From: Prevotella sp.
Lineage (GTDB): Bacteria > Bacteroidota > Bacteroidia > Bacteroidales > Bacteroidaceae
DNA: 8,994 nucleotides
Direction: 5' to 3'
Assembly (NCBI GenBank): GCA_021204565.1
Contig: JAJPZE010000096.1
Span: forward strand, 1 to 8,994
The first letter of the stretch is position 1, and each line of letters opens with the position of its first letter. Of this stretch, positions 1-5,827 are shown one piece after another. The notes beneath the pieces were generated by a model. It was not told the DNA's origin and searched no databases. It saw only the letters and a program-made list of their open reading frames with translations. The translations under genes were made by a program, and so were the position numbers.

Positions 1-1322
1 TTCACGTTACGGCAACCTATAAGCGCATAATAAAGCAGATACGCGAGCATGGCGACTATAAGCCAATAACTGCCAACGTATCCGATAACGGGAACAAGCA
101 GATTCTCCTGTATCAAGGGCATCACGCCCCCGCCTACAACAAGCATCATGAATATTCCCGACGCCTGCTCTGTATATTTCCCGAGACCTTCGACGCAAAG
201 ATTAAAGATGCTCCCCCACATCACCGACGTGCACAAACCGCAGAGGATGAAGAACAGGCACTTAACCGGGAACGTCCCGTCTACATTAAGGAAACCGCCC
301 CAATGTATCCTCATCGACATCTGCGTCGTCTCCGGCATGAAGATTGCGATAACTATAAGGATTATCGCGACGGTGCTCACGGTAATCATCTGCGCCCGTG
401 TTGACACCACGCCGCTTATAAACGAGCTCGTGAAGCGCCCTACAAGCATCAACAGCCAGTAGATTGCCGCAAGCGACCCGGCGAGAGTCGCCGCGCCCTC
501 AAAGTCGCCGATGCCGCCCTTAACCGACGGAAGACTGAGCCAATGGTTCATAACGTTCGGAATGCCGATCTCTATCCCGACATAAAAGAAGATAGCTATC
601 GCCCCGAGAACAAAGTGCCGGAACGACCACGCACTGTATTTATCCCTTACGCGTTTCACGCCTTTCGCCTTTTCCGCACGCGCTCTCTCCAACGCCGGCT
701 CCGGCACTCTTACGAACGAGATAACTATGAACGCAAACAGGAACACACCCATGCCGATAAACAACAGCGGGGCAATATCACTCATCGACGTACGCTCCGT
801 CACCGTGCCTACCAATACGCCGGCGAGCATCGGCGTGAGTGTCGCGGCAAGCGAGTTAAGCGACCCGCCGATTTGAATATATTGATTGCCGCGGTTGCCC
901 CCACCCCCGAGCGTGTTCAACATCGGGTTGACAACAGTGTTGAGCATACATACGCAGAACCCGCAGATAAACGCGCCGAGAAGATAAATAACGAAGTTGA
1001 GGCATACCCGCCCCGCTATTATAACGCCCGCGCCCGTTATACTGCTTATATATTGCACGCCCAAGCCGATGAAGCCGACCGCAATCGCCGTCAACGCCGT
1101 CTTCTTATAACCCACCGTGGCGAGCATTCGTCCCGCGGGGACGCCCATAAAGAGATAAGCGGCAAAGTTCATCATATTGCCCATCATCCCCGCCCAACTG
1201 TACTGGTAACCCCATATATTGCCGAACGGCGCCGCCATATTCGTTACGAACGACACCATCGCAAAGAGGAACATCATCGCGATAATCGCAATGACTTTGC
1301 TGTTATTGTTTTGATTAGACAT
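1..1322 (-). CDS. MFS glucose/galactose transporter (3' end cut by window edge)
   Basis: Inner-membrane major facilitator permease, most likely proton-coupled uptake of galactose and/or glucose. It reads without a stop from ATG at 1322 to the left edge, giving 440 whole codons. The N-terminus is MSNQNNNSKVIAIIAMMFLF, and the rest is almost entirely hydrophobic helices, consistent with about 12 membrane segments. Visible marks are a motif-A-like loop GVPAGRMLATVGYKKT (about residues 60-75), a glycine-rich GGGGNRGN loop (about 139-146), and the ending ALIGCRNV. From memory, the Bacteroides glucose/galactose transporter beside galM has the same start and ends within about ten residues of this point, so little is missing. 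It follows galM by 100 nt on the same strand, which fits galactose uptake followed by anomer interconversion. Family assignment is firm; the exact sugar is inferred from the neighbour. Confidence 0.9.
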   Translation of the reverse strand, partial: MSNQNNNSKVIAIIAMMFLFAMVSFVTNMAAPFGNIWGYQYSWAGMMGNMMNFAAYLFMGVPAGRMLATVGYKKTALTAIAVGFIGLGVQYISSITGAGVIIAGRVCLNFVIYLLGAFICGFCVCMLNTVVNPMLNTLGGGGNRGNQYIQIGGSLNSLAATLTPMLAGVLVGTVTERTSMSDIAPLLFIGMGVFLFAFIVISFVRVPEPALERARAEKAKGVKRVRDKYSAWSFRHFVLGAIAIFFYVGIEIGIPNVMNHWLSLPSVKGGIGDFEGAATLAGSLAAIYWLLMLVGRFTSSFISGVVSTRAQMITVSTVAIILIVIAIFMPETTQMSMRIHWGGFLNVDGTFPVKCLFFILCGLCTSVMWGSIFNLCVEGLGKYTEQASGIFMMLVVGGGVMPLIQENLLVPVIGYVGSYWLIVAMLAYLLYYALIGCRNV

Positions 1323-1376
1323 ATTGTTGTTTGATTGGATTTTAGTTATTAGCCCGTGCGAATTATAATATAAAGA

Positions 1377-1407
1377 GGCGGAGGAGCGGCGTTCGTCCAT
1401 CCCCGCC
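1377..1407 (-). other. Imperfect GC-rich stem-loop between galM and the transporter gene
   Basis: In the leftward transcript, GGCGGGGA (1407-1400) can pair with TCCTCCGCC (1385-1377): eight pairs with one bulged base and a loop of 14 nt. The RNA after the stem is TCTTTATATTATAATT, U-rich but interrupted. This could be a weak terminator or attenuator lowering transporter expression relative to galM, or a stem protecting the 3' end of the galM message. The pairing is seen; the role is inferred. The rest of the 100-nt gap shows no other clear element apart from TAATAACTAAAA upstream of the transporter start. Confidence 0.3.
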
Positions 1408-1422
1408 CCTTATATCATGCCC

Positions 1423-2514
1423 TTATCTGTCGATACCGAACTTGTAAATTGTTCTCTGCCTGTACTTCCTGTCGGGGCATAATTGCACGCTCGGGAAGTA
1501 TGGTCTGTTCGGGCTGTCGGGGAAATGCTGGCATTCGAAACATACCGCCGAGCGGCGCGGGAATGTTGCCCCGTGCTGACCCGGATACCCCGTCGCCCAG
1601 TTATGGGTGTAGAGTTGTACGCCCGGCTCGGTTGTGTACACCTCCATAGCCCGCCCGCTCACGGGCTCTACGATACGCGCCGCAAACGAGAGCTCCCCCT
1701 CCTCGTTCTTATTAAGAACGAAGCAATGGTCGTATCCGTTCCCGCGCCGTATCTGCTCGTTATCCGCGTCTATATCCTGTCCGAGCGGCTTTGCAATGCG
1801 GAAGTCGAACGGCGTGCCGTCAACCTTTAATATCTCTCCCGTGGGGATGGATGTCCCATCTATGGGAATGTAATGGTCGGCGTTGATTTCACAAACCACG
1901 TTATCTATCGCCGGCGTGGGGTTCGCAATGCCCGCAAGAGAGAAGAAGCCGTGATGCGTGAGGTTGATTACAGTCTTCTTGTTTGTCTGCGCAAGATAAT
2001 TAATAATCAGCTCGTTATCGTCCGTCCATGTATAAGTAACGAATGTCTTTACCTCGCCCGTGAACCCCTCTTCCCCGTAAGGGGAGATGTACGTCAGGGA
2101 CAATTCCCGGTCATTCATCTGTATCGCGTCCCAGACGCGCGCATTCCAACCACGCTTTCCGCCATGCAACGAGTTCGATCCGTTGTTGATTGCAAGCTGA
2201 TAACTCTTGCCGTTTAATTGGAATTGACCGCGCACTATACGATTGCCGTAACGCCCTATAAGCGTTGATAAATACGGCTCGGGGCTGTTTACGACATCGT
2301 TAATATTGTCGTGTCCCTGTATGACATTGGCGAAGCGACCGTCCCTATCGGGCACCATCACCGCCACCAACGCGCCGCCGTAGTTGGTAATCGCTACCTC
2401 CGCGCCGGTGCTGTTTTTAAGGACATAAAGGTCTGTTTGTTTGCCGTCTATTGTGGTCTGAAAGTCCTTGTGATCCAGACCACAGAGGCGTTCCGTCTCC
2501 GTTTGGTTTGCCAT
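1423..2514 (-). CDS. galM: Aldose 1-epimerase (galactose mutarotase)
   Basis: Cytoplasmic enzyme interconverting the alpha and beta anomers of aldohexoses, so that beta-galactose becomes usable by galactokinase in the Leloir pathway. The protein has 363 residues, normal for the family, and no signal peptide. The active-site set is complete: Arg92 in GNRI, His117 in NSLHGG, catalytic acid His188 in NLTHHGFFSL, Asp262 in GYDH, and catalytic base Glu327 in FECQHFPDSPN. Roles are assigned by analogy with the characterised Lactococcus GalM, in which His170 and Glu304 are catalytic. TTEPGVQLYT (294-303) is another family signature. The His-His in place of the more common Asn-His is what I recall for Bacteroides homologues. 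It is the first gene of a leftward group with the MFS hexose transporter 100 nt downstream. The ATG at 2514 is the only reasonable start. Confidence 0.96.
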   Translation of the reverse strand: MANQTETERLCGLDHKDFQTTIDGKQTDLYVLKNSTGAEVAITNYGGALVAVMVPDRDGRFANVIQGHDNINDVVNSPEPYLSTLIGRYGNRIVRGQFQLNGKSYQLAINNGSNSLHGGKRGWNARVWDAIQMNDRELSLTYISPYGEEGFTGEVKTFVTYTWTDDNELIINYLAQTNKKTVINLTHHGFFSLAGIANPTPAIDNVVCEINADHYIPIDGTSIPTGEILKVDGTPFDFRIAKPLGQDIDADNEQIRRGNGYDHCFVLNKNEEGELSFAARIVEPVSGRAMEVYTTEPGVQLYTHNWATGYPGQHGATFPRRSAVCFECQHFPDSPNRPYFPSVQLCPDRKYRQRTIYKFGIDR

Positions 2515-2518
2515 ATAC

Positions 2519-2570
2519 TTTGAGTTATTAGTTTATTCAATGACGCAAAATAACTCAAAATATTGCGTCA
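2519..2570. repeat. Two overlapping inverted repeats in the galM promoter/leader
   Basis: Repeat A: TGACGCAA (2541-2548) and its reverse complement TTGCGTCA (2563-2570), 14 nt apart. Repeat B: TTTGAGTTATT (2519-2529) and its reverse complement AATAACTCAAA (2549-2559), a perfect 11-bp match 19 nt apart. One arm of B lies inside the loop of A and the other lies 4 nt before the galM ATG, so the two pairings interlock. As DNA, repeat A straddles the proposed -7 box and would suit an operator. As RNA, they would form alternative hairpins or a pseudoknot next to the start codon. The repeats are seen; either function is inferred. Confidence 0.55.
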
Positions 2571-2577
2571 AGGCAAA
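2546..2577 (-). promoter_or_regulatory. Candidate Bacteroidota-type promoter for galM
   Basis: Reading leftwards, a TTTG box (2577-2574) is followed after exactly 20 nt by TTATTTTG (2553-2546). The latter differs at one position from the primary sigma factor -7 consensus TAnnTTTG, and the spacing is within the usual 19-21. Transcription would start around 2540, leaving a leader of roughly 25-30 nt before the galM ATG. No Shine-Dalgarno sequence is visible in that leader. Placement rests on consensus matching by eye only. Confidence 0.45.
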
Positions 2578-2583
2578 CGAATA

Positions 2584-2627
2584 CCGGCAAAATTTGGTCT
2601 ATAACGCGTTAAAAACAATTAAGCCGG
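2584..2627 (-). terminator. Possible weak stem between folC and galM
   Basis: Just past the folC stop codon the leftward strand carries CCGGC (2627-2623) and GCCGG (2588-2584). They enclose partly pairable AT-rich flanks and a 10-bp palindrome TAACGCGTTA (2602-2611). A folded structure here could end the grpE-dnaJ-folC transcript. There is no clean stem followed by a U-run, so this is weak evidence and the two groups might be partly read through. Confidence 0.2.
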
Positions 2628-2633
2628 ATTATG

Positions 2634-3881
2634 TCACGCCGTAAGGGAATTAAGGAAATCAGCCACGACATACGAGCTCCCGCCCACAAAAATGAAGTCG
2701 TTCTCCCCCGCTTCGCCATACGCCGTATTGTACGCCGATGCAACAGACGGATAGCTCTCCCCTATCAAGCCGCACGCCCGCGCCATCATTGCGACTCGCT
2801 CCGAAGGTATAGCCCTGTGGTTGTCCGCCTGACAAAAATAATATTTTGCGCCGGCGGGAAGAAGCCTTAGGATCGACATTATATCCTTATCATCAACCAT
2901 TCCGAACACTATTCTAAGTACCGCGCCGCTCCCCTTTCGTTTGTTGAACACGCCCGCAATCTGCGGTGCAAGATATTCCCAGCCCGCAAGATTATGCCCC
3001 GTGTCGCATATAACCAACGGATGGGAACAAATCTCTTGCCACCGCCCTTCCAAGCCCGTCAATGCGCATACATCAGCCATTCCCCGCCGTAATGCCGCGT
3101 CGCTAATCTCCATTTTATAACGGAGAAGAGCCACAGCGCTTAGTATCGTGCGGCGGTTCTTCTCCTGATACGCCCCGTGTAACCCGAACTCCACCTCCGG
3201 GCAATCAAACGTATCGGCGAAATAAAGCGGAGCATTACGCTCCCGTGCAACGGCTTCGAACACCGGTCTCGTCTCCCGTGTATACTCCCCTATAAGGCAG
3301 GGTACGCCCTCTTTTATGATACCTGCTTTCTCCCGCGCAATAGCTTCAAGCGTGCCGCCTAACAGTTGCGTATGGTCGAGACTGATATTAGTAATCACCG
3401 ACAGAACGGGGCGGATAATGTTCGTGCAATCGAGTCTGCCCCCCAATCCGACTTCTATCACGGCGATGTCAACAGCCTCTTCGGCGAAGTATTCGAACGC
3501 CAAGGCGGTGGTTAATTCAAAGAAACTGGGGCATAAGGGCTCAAAGAACGCGCGCTCCTCCTCTACAAAACGCATGACACGCCCCTCCGTGACGGGCACG
3601 CCATTGACACGTATCCGCTCCCGGAAGTCGCGCAGATGGGGCGAAGTATACAACCCCGTGCGATACCCCTGAGCCTGAAGCACGGCGGCTAACGTATGCG
3701 AGCAACTGCCCTTGCCGTTCGTTCCGGCAACGTGTATAGTAAGGTATTTGCGGTGAGGATTGCCGAAATGATTGTCCAACGCGACAGTGTTCACCAACCC
3801 CTCTTTATATGCGCCGGCACCCGCTTTCTCAAAAGCGGGTGCAACATTATACAGATATTCGAGCGTCTCCTTGTAATTCAT
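2634..3881 (-). CDS. folC: Bifunctional folylpolyglutamate synthase / dihydrofolate synthase
   Basis: Cytoplasmic Mur-ligase-family enzyme. It uses ATP to join glutamate to dihydropteroate, giving dihydrofolate, and to add further glutamates to folates, which keeps them in the cell. At 415 residues it is of normal length. Visible motifs: the ATP P-loop AGTNGKGS (52-59), the folate-binding TSPHL (79-83), EVGLGGRLDCTNI (143-155), and SLDHTQLLGGTLEAIAREKAG (about 167-187), which in this family includes the metal-binding His and the carbamylated Lys. In the C-terminal domain DTGHN and the terminal FVGGSSYVVADF are typical. Whether it performs both reactions or only one cannot be settled by reading; both are usual for bacterial FolC. 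It starts 6 nt after the dnaJ stop, so it is probably co-transcribed and perhaps translationally coupled with dnaJ. Confidence 0.96.
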   Translation of the reverse strand: MNYKETLEYLYNVAPAFEKAGAGAYKEGLVNTVALDNHFGNPHRKYLTIHVAGTNGKGSCSHTLAAVLQAQGYRTGLYTSPHLRDFRERIRVNGVPVTEGRVMRFVEEERAFFEPLCPSFFELTTALAFEYFAEEAVDIAVIEVGLGGRLDCTNIIRPVLSVITNISLDHTQLLGGTLEAIAREKAGIIKEGVPCLIGEYTRETRPVFEAVARERNAPLYFADTFDCPEVEFGLHGAYQEKNRRTILSAVALLRYKMEISDAALRRGMADVCALTGLEGRWQEICSHPLVICDTGHNLAGWEYLAPQIAGVFNKRKGSGAVLRIVFGMVDDKDIMSILRLLPAGAKYYFCQADNHRAIPSERVAMMARACGLIGESYPSVASAYNTAYGEAGENDFIFVGGSSYVVADFLNSLTA

Positions 3882-3887
3882 AATGTA

Positions 3888-5078
3888 TTAGAAATAATTG
3901 CGGAAGCGGTCGAATATGGTCTTCTTGGTTTCCCTATCCCCCGTAAAATTGCTTTTGCCCCGCAAACCCTCTATCGCCATACGCTCTTCCCGCGTCAATG
4001 TCTTGGGTACGTACACACTTACGTTGACCAATAAATCGCCCGTACCCGAGCCGTATCCTTTCACCGCCGGCAATCCTTTTCCCCGCAGCCGCAATGTCTT
4101 TCCCGGCTGCGTTCCCGGCTCAATGGATATCTTTACTTCGCGTCCCCCTATTGTGGGTATCCTCACTTGTCCGCCTAATGCAGCGGTGGGGAAGTCGAGC
4201 AATAAGTTGTAGATGAGGTCTTGTTCATCACGAATGAATGTTGGATGCGGTTCCTCCTCTATGTATACCTGAATGTCGCCGTTAATTCCTCTACGTGGTC
4301 CGGCATTGCCTTTGCCCTGCACGTTGATGACCATACCCTCGCCTACACCTGCAGGAATGTTTACTTCAATTATCTCTTCGCCCTTGACTACGCCCGAACC
4401 GCCGCACGCCCGGCATTTGTTCTTGATAATTGTTCCTTCGCCTCCGCAGGCTGGGCAGTTGGTTTGGGTCCGCATCACTCCGAACACGCTTTGCTGTGTA
4501 CGATACACTACTCCGCTTCCGCTACAAGTACGGCAAGTCTCCGCGCCCGACCCGTCTGCACTTCCGCTACCCCCGCAATGTGTGCATACAACATCCTTAC
4601 GCACTTTCAGTCGTTTAGTTACGCCGGTTGCAATGTCCTCTAACGTCAGTTTCACTTTTATGCGTAAGTCGTTCCCCTTATATACTCTCCTGCCTTGTCC
4701 TCCGCGCGAAGAAAACCCGGAGCCGAATATGTCGCCGAAATCACGGTGCCCGCCGAATATGTCTCCAAACCGCGAGAAGATGTCATCCATAGAGAAACCG
4801 CTTGCTCCGCCAAATCCGTTCCCGAACCCGCTCCCCATACCGGGACCGTCGAACCCGAATTGATCGTATTGTTTGCGCTTCGTTGCATCCGACAGCACGG
4901 AGTATGCCTCGGCAGCTTCTTTAAACTTCTCTTCCGCATCTTTCTTTTCCGCTTCCGACTTATCAGTCTGCCGGTCGGGATGATATTTGATTGCAATCTT
5001 GCGATATGCCGCCTTTATCTCCGCGTCTGTCGCGGTCTTGGCAACGCCTAAAACATCATAATAATCGCGTTTCGCCAT
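3888..5078 (-). CDS. dnaJ: Chaperone protein DnaJ (Hsp40)
   Basis: Co-chaperone that delivers unfolded proteins to DnaK (Hsp70) and stimulates its ATPase; it acts in the cytoplasm as a dimer. The 396-residue protein is a complete type-I DnaJ. The J-domain (about 1-72) carries the essential HPD at 33-35. A Gly/Phe-rich linker (about 75-130) contains repeats of the DIFGG/DIFGS kind. The zinc domain has all four CxxCxGxG motifs (CTHCGGSG 165-172, CRTCSGSG 182-189, CPACGGEG 208-215, CRACGGSG 222-229). The substrate-binding C-terminal domains follow, ending in FRNYF. It lies 39 nt after grpE and 6 nt before folC. Unusually for this phylum, a purine-rich Shine-Dalgarno-like stretch (5097-5088) precedes its ATG. 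Confidence 0.98.
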   Translation of the reverse strand: MAKRDYYDVLGVAKTATDAEIKAAYRKIAIKYHPDRQTDKSEAEKKDAEEKFKEAAEAYSVLSDATKRKQYDQFGFDGPGMGSGFGNGFGGASGFSMDDIFSRFGDIFGGHRDFGDIFGSGFSSRGGQGRRVYKGNDLRIKVKLTLEDIATGVTKRLKVRKDVVCTHCGGSGSADGSGAETCRTCSGSGVVYRTQQSVFGVMRTQTNCPACGGEGTIIKNKCRACGGSGVVKGEEIIEVNIPAGVGEGMVINVQGKGNAGPRRGINGDIQVYIEEEPHPTFIRDEQDLIYNLLLDFPTAALGGQVRIPTIGGREVKISIEPGTQPGKTLRLRGKGLPAVKGYGSGTGDLLVNVSVYVPKTLTREERMAIEGLRGKSNFTGDRETKKTIFDRFRNYF

Positions 5079-5087
5079 ATCAGTACT

Positions 5088-5097
5088 TCCTCTCCTG
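5088..5097 (-). promoter_or_regulatory. Shine-Dalgarno-like site before dnaJ
   Basis: The leftward strand reads AGGAGAGGAA, ending 9 nt before the dnaJ ATG, a good match to the anti-SD sequence at usual spacing. Other starts in this window (galM, folC, the transporter, nnr) lack such a site, as is normal in Bacteroidota, so this one stands out and supports the ATG at 5078. Confidence 0.5.
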
Positions 5098-5117
5098 CCG
5101 TTTGCTTAGCTTTGTCC

Positions 5118-5663
5118 TTACTGCCCTACGGCAACTTTCGCGTGCCTCAACACCTTGTCGTTCATCAGATACCCGGCTTGCACGCAGTCAATTACTTTTC
5201 CTTTCTTCTCGTTCTCCACACCGGGAACCATCGCCACAGCCTCGTGGAAATCAGTGTTGAAATCAGCTCCGTCTGTATTTATCTTTTCTACTCCGAGAGC
5301 CAGCAACACGTTGTTCAGTTTCTTCGCAATCAGCTCCCAACCCTCCTCTAAGGCGCGGATGTCGGCGGTCTTTCCCGCGTTTTGCATCGCACGCTCCATA
5401 TCGTCAATCACGGGCAATATGGCTTTTACCACGTTCTGACCGCCGTTTAATATTAGCTCCGTCTTCTCTGCAAGCGTCCGCTTTCGAAAGTTCTCAAACT
5501 CGGCAGCCTTGTAAAGAAGCTGTTTTTTCAGCTCCTCAATTTCAGCCAAAGCAACGTCTAAGGGGTCTTTCTCCTCTTTCTTCACATCGTCAATGGTCTC
5601 TTTTGTTACATCGGCGACCGCGTTCAACCCTTCCTCTGTCTTGGGATTATCTTTCTTGCTCAT
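5118..5663 (-). CDS. grpE: Nucleotide exchange factor GrpE
   Basis: Releases ADP from DnaK, completing the Hsp70 folding cycle together with DnaJ; cytoplasmic dimer. The 181 residues show the expected order. First is a charged, poorly conserved N-terminal tail (1-35). Next is a long coiled-coil helix (about 36-95) containing AEFENFRKR (54-62) and the conserved LPVIDDMERAM (83-93). Last is the compact beta domain with FHEAVAMVPG (139-148) and the GrpE signature region GKVIDCVQAGYLMNDKVLR (155-173). It is first in the leftward group grpE-dnaJ-folC, with dnaJ starting 39 nt after its stop. No dnaK lies in the window. A perfect inverted repeat (5691-5723) sits about 27 nt before its ATG and may take part in its control. 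Confidence 0.97.
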   Translation of the reverse strand: MSKKDNPKTEEGLNAVADVTKETIDDVKKEEKDPLDVALAEIEELKKQLLYKAAEFENFRKRTLAEKTELILNGGQNVVKAILPVIDDMERAMQNAGKTADIRALEEGWELIAKKLNNVLLALGVEKINTDGADFNTDFHEAVAMVPGVENEKKGKVIDCVQAGYLMNDKVLRHAKVAVGQ

Positions 5664-5690
5664 TATCTTGAATCGTCTTGTTTCACGAAC

Positions 5691-5723
5691 TTTTTTGTAA
5701 CTCTAAGGTGTTGTTACAAAAAA
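5691..5723. repeat. Perfect 11-bp inverted repeat upstream of grpE
   Basis: TTTTTTGTAAC (5691-5701) and GTTACAAAAAA (5713-5723) are exact reverse complements separated by 11 nt. The position, 28-60 nt before the grpE ATG in the divergent region, suits an operator overlapping a heat-shock promoter. As leftward RNA it would form an AT-rich hairpin in the 5' leader. The sequence is not the HrcA/CIRCE element (TTAGCACTC-N9-GAGTGCTAA). It could also serve as a transcriptional barrier between the divergent genes, since each arm gives a T-run on one strand. I see no strong -7 box for grpE. Confidence 0.5.
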
Positions 5724-5827
5724 TGTGCCAAAAATTTGTTTCGGGCAATTTGTCAGGCATTAAAAGCGTGAAACTTTGCTTTGCATACGGGCAATAAATA
5801 TACGAAAGGGGCGTTATATACGTGATT

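Noticed and set aside
148..462. A plus-strand 104-codon frame, and a minus-strand 63-codon frame at 7-198, as small genes near the left edge.
   Set aside because: Both are out-of-frame shadows of the transporter gene, which reads unbroken to base 1.
543..1334. A 263-codon open frame on the plus strand, rich in Arg, His, Glu and Asp.
   Set aside because: It lies wholly antisense to the recognisable MFS transporter. Its composition reflects the complement of hydrophobic codons and it shows no family resemblance.
2584..2627. The CCGGC...GCCGG pair considered as a firm rho-independent terminator for folC.
   Set aside because: The stem core is only 5 bp with a 34-nt loop and no U-run after it. 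It is listed only as a weak possible structure.
4273..4863. A 196-codon open frame on the plus strand, rich in Pro and Ser.
   Set aside because: Antisense to dnaJ; the Pro-rich content is the complement of the Gly-rich linker and zinc domain.
5775..5808. TTTG boxes (5775-5778, 5780-5783) with TACGAAAG as a promoter for the lipoprotein gene.
   Set aside because: The spacings (17 or 22 nt) are off and the -7 element matches the consensus only at TA and the final G, too weak to list.
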